From NCBI GenBank assembly GCA_025526935.1, contig JAHLKD010000068.1, positions 72,001-136,000 of the forward strand: a stretch of 64,000 nt of DNA, in the 5' to 3' direction. Under the pieces are notes generated by a model. It saw nothing but the letters and a program-made list of their open reading frames with translations. It was not told the origin of the DNA and searched no databases. This stretch comes from Cladochytrium replicatum (Eukaryota > Chytridiomycota > Chytridiomycetes > Cladochytriales > Cladochytriaceae). Positions 33,084 through 44,607 of this stretch are shown piece after piece (the stretch's first letter is position 1; each line of letters starts with the position of its first letter). The translations under genes were made by a program, and so were the position numbers.

Positions 33084-34649
33084 TCACCCCATCACGCAAC
33101 CACCGAAGCTTTTGCACGACAGGCGACATTCCACAAGCATAAAGTTTGAATTGTTTGTGCATTCACCAGAAGCACCCCACGTCGCACAGCCAGCATTGTT
33201 GTCTGTGCAGTAGGACTGAGCCGTGCATCCCTTCCCCGTTTTCAAAGGGCAGCTGATCAGATCGTCGACTTTCTGAGAGCTTGATGCCACAGCGGAGCAG
33301 ATGTCCGGTTCGATCAGTCGTGCACAGTCGACGGCTAACGTTCGTGATTATTATGAGCCCATAATCCGAAGCGGAGCTCCTTGGGGTGCTACTTACGGGA
33401 TGCTGCACACGTATAGTACACTTGTCGGGGAGCCATTCCCACCTGCTCGTATCGGGCGTTGTTTGGGGCACTCGATGGCACAAATTTGAATCGATGGCCT
33501 TCGTACGATGCGATCTGTGCGATTCCGCCTGGAGCCAAGGTCTGAGTAACCACTGTTACTCCCTCGTAGTCGAGCCAGTACACGGTCGTAGGTTCGTTGC
33601 AGTTGTTGATCGCCCAGATCATCCGCGACTTTGGCACGAGCGACGCTAGCGATCCCCAGGTTGGTCTGAAGTTGGGGGCTTTTTTGATATTGTTTAGCGA
33701 TGAAATACAAACCCACAAACAACGTCCAACCTACCTAGTTGGTAGAGATTCTCGAGCAAAGAACAGCCAGCTGGATCCATACGGCATAAATCCGGTCGCG
33801 TGTAAGGATAAAAATCATTGACCCTAATTAACTGCCGTATTAACTCCAAGAACGACACAAAGGAGGGGTCAAAACGACGGCACTTTTACCCAAAGTATGC
33901 TTCAGTGAGCTCAGCAAAGTACTCCGACTTGTTTGTATCACCATAATGCGTTTCTCCCCGCGTACCGTACACCGCGCATGTGTCCAGATCGCCGCAGGTG
34001 GGACTGATCAAGCCTCGTCTGTATGCTTTTTGTGAGAAGAATGCGGGACGATTGACCCACACGGCTTGAATGGTCGCGTCAAGGTTGTAGTACGATTCGA
34101 ACGCGTGCGCGAGCTCGTGAAGAAACATCGCGGGTTGGTCGGTGTAGTCGATGCAGCTGGCAAAAGCTGCGATGTGGGACTTGTTCAACAAGAAATTATC
34201 GCTCAGTAATCGAAATGGCCAAAATCAGTTGGGTGTTGGAGTACCAGCTTTTCGGGGTTGATATTATCGCGCACACTGCTGTTTGGAGGATGGAACATGG
34301 CACAGTTTGCTGAACCTGTGTCGTTGTTAACAGGATCCACCCAGAACTTCACAGGTTTTAGATTGAGACAATCGCAGAACCAAAACGGTCATACCTGGGT
34401 TGGAAGGCCATCGAGCAGCGGAATGGCCAGATCGGAAATGACATCGAGTCGTCCCTGAACCCATGTTCTGACTTTTGCAAGGTTCAGCGAGTTGTGGAAC
34501 AGAATGTTACGTCCGCGATAGGTCTCGCGAATGTATTCGCTGGTTGGTGCCCATCTGGATTCCATGTCAGCGAGATTGCAATCAATTGGATTGTAGACTT
34601 ACGCAAGAGCTGGGGCAGCCAAAAGAGCTAATGCTAGAAAGCTCTTCAT
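33084..34649 (-). CDS. secreted HExxH metallopeptidase with VHL-beta-like and ShKT domains, copy 2
   Basis: Paralogue of the gene at 822-2394 with the same exon plan. Exon 1 encodes a signal peptide (MKSFLALALLAAPALA) and splices (GTAAGTC ... ATTCCAG) to WAPTSEYIRETYRGR. The zinc site is HELAHAFESYYNLDA, with the downstream EYFAELTEAYFG glutamate. The VHL-beta-like segment has YWLDYEG, TLAPGGIAQIASYEGHRF and KFVPSS. The C-terminal ShKT module has six cysteines (CATWGASGEC, CRLSCKSFGGC). No disruption is seen. The pair lies on the same strand about 31 kb apart with the LINE array between. Confidence 0.7.
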
Positions 34650-34989
34650 CGCAAGTGAAAGCGTGAAGTGCTTGTGAGACAACTGTGTTGGACCACATCA
34701 AATTTCAAGTTAAAACCAAATTTGAGACACACGGATGAGCGCAGCATTTTTGCTGTGCTCAGCACATAGTGAGAGCATACCTGAATTTGAACAAATTTTA
34801 TATCTCGACTCTGAGTTTGTAAGTGACGCTGAACTTCTCGCAGACTCGGGATGTTCTAAGTAGGAGCAGCCCGATTAGTAAGTGTGCGAGTGATCATTCG
34901 CGGTTCGTTGCTTCCCAAAAATAGAGCTAAACTTGCTCACGGAAGGAAAACAGGTATTGTCTGCTCCATTGTATCCGTTCGCTCTCCAC
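34650..34989. other. upstream region of metallopeptidase copy 2
   Basis: About 340 nt without a gene, presumably the promoter and 5' UTR of the minus-strand peptidase gene. No motif is firm. Confidence 0.35.
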
Positions 34990-35614
34990 CATTCCACGCA
35001 TGTTTAGGGCACAGATGAGGATCTGATGTCAGTTTTCAAGTACAGCCCACTTGCTCTCTACCGTTCAAGCACTGCACCCTGTACGCACAGCTTGCATTAT
35101 ACAGTGCTTCATGTGAATTCCACTTTGATTCCACCACTTCATTACATTAACATCACCAGATTCGTCCATGGACCACAAGAGATCCAAGCCGCTGCACTTC
35201 CTCCAGTCCAAGACAGCAATGAGACTAGTTCGATCCATGGAAGACTCGGTCCAGCGACGCCCCAGCCCGCTTTCGTTCCCACCACTCCAAGACTGAGACA
35301 CGTCCACAGAAACTGGCATAGTCCATCATCCGAGAATTGTACTTAAGATCCAGTCCAATCTGTTTCCATCATTCCAGCACTTGGACATGACCCATTAAGC
35401 TGGCATGCGGAATTGCATTGGAGTCGTACTTCAGCTCTAGACCACTCAGCTTCCACCATTCTAACGCTGCAACGCGGCCGTTCTTACTTGCGTCGTTCAT
35501 TACGTGCCGGAGTACTTTGACACGACACTGCTTGTTTTCCACCACTCCAATTGATCGTAAAGGTACTCGAAAATAGCAGCCTGTTTCAAAACTTTGCTCC
35601 ATCTTATTTTTCAA
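34990..35614 (-). pseudogene. ankyrin-like repeat protein, pseudogene
   Basis: The minus strand encodes degenerate repeats of the type 'vLEWWk.SGLelKYd..Am..AS..Ghv', an ankyrin-like unit. Units seen include AALEWWKLSGLELKYDSNAI, HASLMGHVQVLE, GLDLKYNSRMMDYAS, GRVSVLEWWERK and VMKWWNQSGIHMKH. The frame is broken. The first W of one EWW box is a TGA (35369-35371), a frame change is needed between KTSSVVSKYSGT and MNDASKNGRV (near 35515), and another follows after the WWERK unit. Ankyrin-like repeats bind proteins; this copy looks non-functional. The 5' end is not found. Confidence 0.6.
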
Positions 35615-36609
35615 TATAGTCGGTCACGGTGTGGTGACGTTCATTCTCCCGGAAGACAAGAAGACTCTCCAAGCTGCGATCCTTGATACGTCGGGGAGTT
35701 TACGTACGACCGTCACATTGTGAAGAACCGTAGAGTGGTCGCGTTGCCGGGGAGTTTGTCTTGAAAGTAATATGTCACTTGCATTTTGTCTTCAAAGTAA
35801 TATGTCGACCATCTTTAAAAGTGTAGATTTCAACAGAGAAACATACCTAGACGGAACAAACAAACACAATCAGCAACCTTGGGCCTAACTTCATTTTAAT
35901 TCCATCGCTTATAAAGTTCGCAGAGGTTCGCTTGCAACTGGAAGTAGTCTCTAACATCCATATGTACGAAAGAGCACGTCCTTTCTGAATGTCGGTGTAT
36001 TGGAAATAGCCTCCAGCCCAACAAATTTCATCACTCACCAGTTTGCTTTACTGCAACGATGTTACCTCGGATTACACAGCACCATTCTTCGACAATCTTT
36101 TTCCAACGGAAAGGCTGGCCAGAATTGAGTGTTTGGTTCAAGCAAAGCTCATTCGGCAAAGTGTTGAGCGATCTCCAACTCGATGGAAGCATTCCGGTCA
36201 TTTAAATACAGCGATTCCTTTTAAAAGGATTAAGCGATTCTACAGAACACTGCGACAGTTAGTGTATTCGACCAAAGTAGTTTTAATACGTAATAATACA
36301 GAATTATCTATCGAAGAACCTCTTCTTGATGTATGCTGCTCATTGCTCATTGTGCACCTCCATTTTTCGTTTCCACTAAACCCCAACGTTTTGTCCTTCG
36401 ACGTCGCGGATTCTTCGCGTCACAGAATCAACCTCAATCACCCGTCACTGCAAAAGGTATCATCGCGGCCTTTCGTCTTGGGCCTGACTGAAACCTCTCT
36501 GCTCCGCATCTGCTGTCGATCATCCTTGGCCCCTCTCCCATTAATCAGCAAATCAAGTCACTGCCGCCGCTCATTACTTCCCTTGTGTTCTACAACCTTC
36601 CAAACAACA
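35615..36609. other. no recognisable gene
   Basis: About 1 kb between the ankyrin-like remnant and the SYLF-SH3 gene. A plus-strand frame of 227 codons (36043-36726) runs through most of it but overlaps the true ATG at 36610 in another frame, has no domain and is probably chance. The last part is likely the promoter of the downstream gene. Confidence 0.35.
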
Positions 36610-37886
36610 ATGGCTGCCTTATTCGAGAAAATCAAGCTTAACAACCCGATTCCCTTCGAGAGCCTTGCTGCTGAATGCCAGAAGTGCTCTTCGATTCTCG
36701 GTATGTGCTTCAGCCTGCTGCATTGAGCTTCGCCCGTTTGCTCACCCCTTCAATCGCAAACAGACCACTTTATCAAAGGCAGCAACAAGGTGGATGCAAC
36801 ACTAATTCCACCAAAGATCATCGAGAACGCTAAAGGCGTCGCTGTTATCACTGTAATTAAGGTATGACATAATCTTGCCCCCTGTTTTACATAGCTGACA
36901 TCAAAGGTGCGCAAGGCTGGGTTCGTATGGACAGGGAAGATCGGTAGTGGACTAGTAAGAAAACGGATGTTTATACATTTTTGCTTGCTGAAAGGGCGCA
37001 CAACAGGTTGTTGCAAAATTGTCAGACGGCCGTTGGTCCGCACCGTCGTCAGTTGCTCTCACCGGTGTCGGTTTCGGCGCACAGATCGGTGCACAACTCA
37101 CAGATTTCGTTTTCATCCTCAACACCTACGATGCCGTCAAAGCATTCTCACACGGCGGAAACGTCACACTCGGTGCACAGATCGGTGTTGCCGCCGGCCC
37201 GATAGGTCGTGCCGTTGAAGGAGCTGGAACAATCATGAACCCGGCGCCCATTTACGCCTACAGCAAAAACAAGGGTCTCTTCGCCGGAATCTCGCTCGAG
37301 GGCTCCGTCGTCATGACCAGAAACGATGCCAACGCACACTTCTACAACCGCAAAGTCACCGCACGCGAGCTTCTTTCAGGCGAGGTCGATCCACCCGTGA
37401 TCGCAGAGTCGCTCTACAGAGCTCTCAACGTGCGCTTCGGAAGCTTTAGCGCTGCGGCGGCCGGGGCGGGTGGGACACACTACGGCACATCGAGCCTCGA
37501 CCGACCTGCGCAGAACTATACATCTTCGACCGCTGCTGATCGCCACCAGACAGGCCCAGGCACCGCAAGTCTGGATAGGTTCAACGCAACCTCGAACTCG
37601 TACAAGGCTCCGCCGGCGCCTCCGCGTAACGCTGGGACCGGTGATACGACTGCGACCGCGTTATACGATTTTGTCGGGGAGCGGCCCTCGGATCTGTCGT
37701 TTAAGAAGGGAGACCTCGTTGTTATATTGAAAAGCACTGCAAGCTCAAATGACTGGTGGACTGGACGTGTTGGGTCGAATGAAGGGGTATGTTTATAAAA
37801 ACGAACTGGGTCAGTCTGTGAGCCAGCCTAATTCCGCTCTCTTCTAGGATTTCCCGGCAAATTATGTCCGCCTCAACAAGCCTTGA
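36610..37886 (+). CDS. YSC84: SYLF-domain and SH3-domain actin-patch protein (Ysc84/Lsb3/SH3YL1 family)
   Basis: Five exons (36610-36700, 36764-36861, 36907-36954, 37007-37786, 37848-37886) join to 351 codons. The SYLF domain fills the first 220 residues: IPPKIIENAKGVAVITVIKV, KAGFVWTGKIGSGLVVAKL, SAPSSVALTGVGFGAQIGAQ, FVFILNTYDAVKAF and SKNKGLFAGISLEGS. A Gly/Ser/Pro linker leads to a C-terminal SH3 domain (ALYDFVGERPSDLSFKKGD, DWWTGRVG, and FPANYVRLN in the last exon). Ysc84-type proteins bind actin and phosphoinositides through SYLF and Las17/WASP or other proline-rich partners through SH3, acting in endocytosis. Length and domain order match the family. No damage is seen. Confidence 0.93.
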
Positions 37887-38042
37887 TTACTGCCCTGTTG
37901 TTCGTTTTGAGTAACCCTTGTCCAATCGTAGTTTCCTGTACCATCCCGTCTGAAATCTGCATGTTTGAACGATGTGATCCATGGCCAATAACAATAATGT
38001 TTTGATCTTTTCGGAATTCTGCCGCGTCCCGCCTCCCAGCCG

Positions 38043-40251
38043 ATGTCCCTAAAGGTCTCGATTCGCACCCCCAAGCGGGAGACACTTGTCGGCCGATTTG
38101 AGCTTCGTGGACAGCATGCCTCAGCGCTGGGGGTATCAGACGAGAAGAATGTCAACCCCATAGTCCTCGACTCGTCTGGTGCGGTTCTCGAGCGACCGGC
38201 CGGTGTTGCATCGGATGCAGTCAATGATGTTCTCGACGGTCGCGGACGCCCCGTGGTTCTCATTCTGCATGGTTACTGGGGTCACAAGGACTACCTCTAT
38301 CAGAAAGCGCTCGCCAAAGCGCTCGAGTATCCGTCGTTCCGTTTCGATTTCCGGTCAAACGGAGAGAGCTCACATCCGGAAAGGACGAACGATACCTTCA
38401 AATATTTCAGGGTTCGTCCCAAACTCAGCTGAGTTAAGTTATTGCTGATGTATCACGCACAGGAGGACACTGAAGATCTCAACGTTGTGATAGACGTGTT
38501 GTTGAGCCACAAATGGAGGATCTTTGCTATGGTTGCTCACTCTCGTGGTACTTGGCTTGTAGCAGGGGTTTGCTTTTTACTTGCGCTAACCATTCCTATT
38601 CTCCGCCGGAAATCTAGGTGCGGCGATCATGTACAGGGCCGTCTTCCCACGTCCACATATCTGTCGCTTCCTCGTGAACGTCTCTGGTCGCTTCGACAAC
38701 GCGAATGGATTCCCAGAAAAGTATCCGGGTATTCATGAAACCATTTCGAATCAGGTACATCGATATAACGATGACCAACAACCGTCCTTGAATACACTGA
38801 CGCATTTGTCCAAAAGGGCTATTATGAGAAGGTGGACACGTTGCGAAATGGGGCTACTCGTGCACTTAGAATGACAGCCGAAACTCTAGAGCTCTGGAAA
38901 GAATGGGATACGTTTATGGGGCCAAAATGTGCGATACTGAACTCCAATATAGCTACTCTCTAACCTCTCTTGGACTTTCAGTGAGAGCTTTACCACGAAC
39001 CCTACCGGTCTTGACGATTCATGGAACGGAGGACGATGTAAGGTTTTGGAGGGAGAGGATTTCTGGATCGGTCTGAGTGATTCTTCTCAGGTCGTTCCGG
39101 TCAGAGATTCAGCGTACTTTGCCACCATGATCCCGAATCATACCCTCCATCTTGTCAGAGGGGCAAATCACTTGTTCTTGAACGAGCACGGGGAAGACTT
39201 GATCTCGACAGTGACGAAATGGTTGCGTGACCAAACCGTCACTATGGGCTCGTTCTATCGGGCCCACTGCATCACTCCACCAGTGTTTGGAGCGGGTCGA
39301 TCAAGGATCGGAAAAGAATTGGCTGGAACTGGTGCCGACGGAGGTGTGCCGTCGAGTTTGGTCGAGGGCGTGCAAAACTTCAGGGATTTTGGAGGGTATC
39401 CTGTAAGGGACGGTCGAATTGTTCGCTGGGAGTTCCTGTATCGATGCGGAAAGTATGATTTGGGAATGGGTGATCAAAGGCTCAAACTGATCCTGCAGCA
39501 CTTGATAGGCTCAATGCTATCACCGAGCGTGGAAAGAAACAGCTGCTTGCGCTGGGTGTCACGCACACGATCGACCTCCGTTCCACTCAGGAAGTAGAAC
39601 GTGAAGCTACACCGACAATCGACTCGGTCGATAGAATTTCGTGCCCAGTCTTTGTGGATCAGGACTACTCTCCAGCAGGTTGGCGTAACAGCTCAGACCA
39701 CACATCTTACAATTCTCCCTTTAGAGCTTGCCAAACGCTGGAAACTTTACACCACCGGCGGCGAAAGCGGATTCGCACAGGCCTACATGACCATCTGCGG
39801 GACCGGTGCAAAAGCATACGCGCTGTACTTGCGTCACATGCTTCGCACGAAGCAGCCAGCTGTTCTTCATTGCACAGCCGGAAAAGATCGCACCGGTGTG
39901 TTTGCCGCACTGCTTCTCAAGTTCCTCGAGGTCGACGAGGACCTCATCATACGCGATTACGCGCTGACCGAATCGCTTCTGTTCTGGTCGGATGAGGAGC
40001 TGCGCGGACTGATCGAGCATTCGAACGGGGCGCTAACGATGGACGGTGCGAGGCAGATGTTGTCCGCTCGAGCTGGAGCCATGCGGCTGTTTTTGGAAGA
40101 CTTTGGCCGGGCATATGAGACCGTTGACAAGTACTATGTGAATTTTTTGGGAATGTTGAAAGGGGAGTTGGAGGAGCTGAAGGAACTGCTGGTCGTACAA
40201 GCTGATCAAACCTGTCCTCCGCTTCCTGAAAGCCTGAGATCCCTGCTATGA
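38043..40251 (+). CDS. alpha/beta-hydrolase fused to an atypical tyrosine phosphatase
   Basis: A multi-exon gene. The N-terminal half is an alpha/beta-hydrolase: PVVLILHGYWGHKDYLYQKA (oxyanion loop), FDFRSNGES, the nucleophile elbow AHSRG, GTEDD with VVPVRDS (acid), and GANHLFL (histidine). The C-terminal half is a Y_phosphatase3/IphP-like domain: NFRDFGGYPVRDGR, TIDLRSTQEVERE, and the catalytic P-loop VLHCTAGKDRTGVFAALLL (Cys-x5-Arg). The junction lies in one exon (39046-39597), so the fusion does not depend on splicing. Catalytic residues of both halves are present. The elbow has AHS rather than GHS. The C-terminus is helical. A lipase or esterase role coupled to phosphoinositide or protein dephosphorylation is inference; substrates are unknown. 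Confidence 0.8.
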
Positions 40252-40803
40252 TCTGCTGTGCAAATGTCAATGTTGCAGAAGGTCAATCTATTCAATTCAA
40301 GTCAGTCAGTCCACGGCATGCGCTCAAATCACTTTACAAAAAATTCAGTATTGGAGTGCTCGTATACGGACGCACGGAACGCTGATCACGTCCGTCGAGC
40401 TGAGTGAATAGATCCGTCAACCTTGAGACAGACTATTGCGACGTGATCTGGGCATCGCTGTAGGACAGCCCGTATTTGTTTGGCCATGCTGTACTGCAAA
40501 CCTGTCCGTTGTAGCCAGTGCCCGCCATCTCCCGCTCCCTCCCTCCCATTGCCCTCCATCCGTCACCTGAATTAAATCAAACTAAATCAAACTAAATCCT
40601 CCCCATTCTCACGTGCGTTCCGTCACAATCTCACATACAACCCGCTGGCTCGTCCCCTGAAGCACCGACTGGACGTGCTGCCGTTGGCTGATATCCAGAG
40701 TAAGCAATCATCACCAGAACGCTTGTCTGCACTTGCATGGCTGACTCTTTACCTCCCTGCTTACAGCACACCATCATCATATACCATTTCACAGTCTCTC
40801 ATT
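40252..40803. other. intergenic, promoter region of the kinase gene
   Basis: About 550 nt. The open frame upstream of the kinase start has no ATG before 40804. A TAAATCAAAC repeat lies near 40575. No gene or RNA is visible. Confidence 0.4.
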
Positions 40804-43135
40804 ATGTCCACAAATCCCCGTATCCGTGGTGCGCATGATTCGGGCGCTACCAGCCGTGTCAACTCTTTGTTCCACTGGTCTTCAAAACACAATGGAGCAT
40901 CACAGCAACAACAACACGCATCGGGAATCAAGCAGAATTTGCTGCATGGAGTGAAATCCTCTGGATCGCCGACAAACTTCATCACCGGCCTTTTCTCCAA
41001 ACGCTCAAAAGTCCCTAGCCGGCAGCTGTCTGCTCCAGACAAGTCAGCCTCTCCATCTTCGCCCATGTCTTCCACGACTGTCGACACCGTTGTTTTCACA
41101 TCCCCGTACAGCACCATCGATCGACACGAAAACATATTCTCCGATGCAACTTTGACTCGGGTAGCATCGCCTCCACCACCAGAATACCACCACACCCTCC
41201 CGCACTACCCACACAACCGAAACGATTCGCTCAGCCGAACACCTGAGCAATCATACCTTGCACAGGCACGATCACTCCCAGAAGTGCACCAGCTCGGACA
41301 AACGGACCGGTTTGCAGATTTCTCTGCATCGAGCTTGTTTGATGATAAGCCATCGAAGAGCGGATCTGGGTCGGCCTCCATTAAAAGAACAAAGTCGAGT
41401 GGTTCAAAGTCATCAAAGGGGAGGCCACTGTCTGCTTCGTCAGATGACACCGTCATTGGAAGGGAGAGCCCGGAGCATGGACGCAAGCCATCGTGGAAAA
41501 AGACTGGCTCGTCCTCGTTTGGATCATCAAAGTCAAAGAAGTGCTGCGAGGACTACGTGCTTCCAGAAGCTTTTGAGGACAAGTACATTCTTATCGACCA
41601 AGCCGGGTTTGGAGGGCATGGTCATGTCTTCTCTGCCCGCCGCCGAAGTGACAATTTCGAAGTTGCAGTCAAGTATGTATTTCTGATCCCCATTCCATGA
41701 TTTCTTCGAGTTAATTTGTCCAATAGGTTCATGGAGAAGAGCCACATCCACTCCTCGAGCTACATTGTTGATTCTGATCTCGGTCTGATCCCCACTGAGG
41801 CGTATATTGTCAAGAATGTGAGGCATCCATCTGTGATCGGGTTTGTTGACTTTTTCGAGGACTCGCGATACGTCATTCTTGTCCAAGAGCTCTTCGGCAC
41901 CGCTTGGTCGGAGTCACCTGCCGTTGACCATACGGAATGCGCAGATGGTCAGCAACCTGGAGTCATGGGGACCGCCGCACGTCCACCACCGCTTGGCTCG
42001 TTCAAGCCAACCGTACACCGGAGCATGGATCTCTTCGACATGCTTGAGAAGAACTTCTTGACCGAGTACGAGATCCGCACCGTATTCGTCCAGGTAAATT
42101 CGTTTAGAATGGGTCGTTTTAAGATGTGCATGACTGATTTGCAAAACAATTTAGGTGGTCGAGGCAGTCTACGCACTAGTTCGCAAGCACAACATCGTCC
42201 ACGGCGACATCAAAGACGAGAACGTGCTTGTCGACGCCAACTTGAACATCAAGCTCATCGACTTTGGCGGCGCTATCCAATTATCACCCACTCCCATGCT
42301 GGACGCCTCCGCCCAAGACAGCAAGCCAGTGCGCTCCGGACGCGCACGCGCAGGCTCCGTCGCCTCTATCACCCACGCTATCTCCGAAGCCTTCCACAAG
42401 AACGGCGCACCCTCCCCAACACTCGCCTCCGCCCCAGCACCATGGAACCCCGAACGTCGCCGTCGCAGTGTGGTCTCCGAGACCCAAGGCCGATCCTCCC
42501 AAGTCCGCCGATCGCTCTTCAACGGTACGATTGCGCTCTCCGCGCCTGAGATCCAGCGCACAGTCCACGCCTCCACGGCCGACGCCCCGCTCTTCTACGA
42601 CGCCGAGAAAGCCGAGGTCTGGACCCTGGGTATCCTGCTGCACACCATGCTCTTCCGCACCTACCCCGATAGCGTGCAGAACTTCCGCAACGGCAAGCTG
42701 CCCTCGAAGGAGATGCGCGCGTTCAGGGTCCGGCTGGTGCGGGAGGCATGGAGGCCGAGGGCGGGGTCGAACCAGGGCACGGGCATCTGGGTCGACTTTG
42801 CGTCCGAGGTGCCGTCTTCGAGGGCACCAGCGAAGGTGATCAAGCGGTCGAGCTCGGCTCACGAGGGTCGACGCGGGGAGAGGAACGTGCCGAGCGAGAG
42901 GAACGGTGATAAGACTGAGTCTGGGGAAGAGAGCGCGGCGAGCGGGAGGGTGAAGGTTGTTTCTACACCTTGCGAAGCGAGTGAAGGGTCGAAGCACTCT
43001 GGTTTCGTGGTGGTCAGGAGCCTCGATGTTGCGTGCGTGCAGTTGCTGCACAAGATGCTCGACCCGGAGCCGTCAAAGCGTCCATCGCTCGATGATGTGT
43101 TGCGGGATCCATGGGTCCGCTCGATGCTTTGGTGA
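40804..43135 (+). CDS. serine/threonine protein kinase, PAS-kinase/PIM-like, with HGD catalytic loop
   Basis: Exons 40804-41672, 41727-42093 and 42155-43135 join to 738 codons. The first 260 residues are Ser/Pro/His-rich and lack PAS domains. The kinase domain follows: glycine loop GFGGHGHVFSARR, VAVK with the ATP lysine, AYIVKNVRHPSVIGFVDFFE, the catalytic loop VHGDIKDENVLVD, DFGG, and APEI. The catalytic loop pattern is that of PAS kinase and PIM kinases, but HRD is replaced by HGD, making this a non-RD kinase. The activation segment from DFG to APE is about 90 residues, with a Ser/Arg-rich insert, and another insert sits before helix D. The C-terminal lobe closes with LDPEPSKRPSLDDVLRDPWV. 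Likely an active cytosolic regulator; substrate unknown. Confidence 0.85.
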
Positions 43136-44607
43136 ATTATAGGTCGCACTTTTGGGACATTTGCAAGTTTTTGGATACCTCTTCTGGCGGTCAAATTTTT
43201 TGTTTCGCCTTTTCCACAATCGTTTTGGTATTTTCTTTCTTCGGCTTTTCTGTACTCGTTAGATTTTTTGTGAAGGTTTTGGGGGGAACGGAGAAGGCAC
43301 CCTTGCTCGTTCTATTAATCGTTTCGGAGTTCGCAAAAACATGCATTAATTCACTATCATCATTACATATTATAGATTTTTATTTTCATCCCATCTTCCT
43401 CTTCGTGAAGTTCACTTCTTTTCTACAAACAAGGCGGTTCGACTCGCGGTCTGTTTTCTCTCCTTTTACAAGAATCTCACTCATTCTTTGCAGTATACAG
43501 TTTGGCAAAGGAACACAAATTTCTTCTGATTTTTTTTTCCTCTCCTAATTTCTATTGGGCTCTCCATCCTTTGAAGTTTGGTTCGTTCAGTCCTTCAAAT
43601 TTAGTTTTAATAGTAGTTCTAGTGGTTGGTCATGGTTCGATTTTGGTCTGCACTAGTAGCAGGACTACTTTGGTCTCCTTTGTGGTATTGGTATTATTCC
43701 TTCTAAAACAAGTCGTTTTTCTCTTTGTTTCCGCTCCATTTTTTTAGGTCAAAGAATGGCAATGCTTGGACAGAGTTCACGGTTGAGTTTCACGCTACTT
43801 TGAATTGGTTTGATTGCTCTCTTTTCATAGATTTTCTCCGGCAGTTGTTGGCTTTTTTGTGGCCTCAAAGACTGGAACAGTATTGGAATGGACACAGCTT
43901 ATTGTTGCATGCCTTTTTCTCCTTATAGATGGACTCTTTGTTTTTCGACCTCATCGGACTTTTGTTTCTCACTTCTCATTGTAACGCAAATCGTTTTTGT
44001 TCACGGCTTTGTTTTGTATTATTTTCCATAAATCGAAATTTTTGGGAATTCATAGAAACTAGGGCCCTTCATCTTGTTTACAGCGGGAGTTTGAAGCAAT
44101 GTTCGGGGATTTTTTGGTCCACTTTGTAGCTAAAACATCAGGCTTCACTAATATCACACTTATTACTTTTAGTACTGTTGAATGTTAATCATAACTTTGA
44201 ATATGAGTTCCTGCGATTATCGTTTGTGTACGATTCGTGCGGCTGCATTCATTTTCTTCTCAGCTGTTGAGTTCGTTTGAGGCATGTTTTCAGGCTTCCT
44301 TTGAGATTGTTTCTTAGAGTTATTCTTTTTTGCGATCATTTGGCGTGATAGCGATATGTGATCTCCTCACTACACGCTACCACTGACACGAAGAGTATAT
44401 TAGGTGATTGATCGTTTGTGCTTTTCCCTTATCATGGACTTTATCGATGGTTCTGACCAACATATTCCCATCTCTTGGCACTACCACCGCGCCGAGCGGC
44501 AACTCCGAGGAAGCGAAGAGGAGAATTTCAGAAGTCGGCGCCCAGCATGCATTGCGTTTCCTCCTTAATTTGTTTTACGAGTGGACCACTTAACCCTCAA
44601 TTATTAC
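43136..44607. other. T-rich intergenic region
   Basis: About 1.5 kb downstream of the kinase gene, strongly T-rich on the plus strand. The Phe/Leu/Ser-rich open frames here are what such composition gives. No RNA gene, repeat or exon is supported. Confidence 0.4.

Noticed and set aside
36043-36726. 227-codon plus-strand frame before the SYLF-SH3 gene
   Set aside because: It overlaps the real first exon in another frame, has no domain and no conserved pattern.
40675-40803. N-terminal extension of the kinase
   Set aside because: The frame is open but has no ATG before 40804.
43111-44129. Series of hydrophobic plus-strand open frames downstream of the kinase gene
   Set aside because: Same reason: strong T richness, no splice-consistent joins, no motif.
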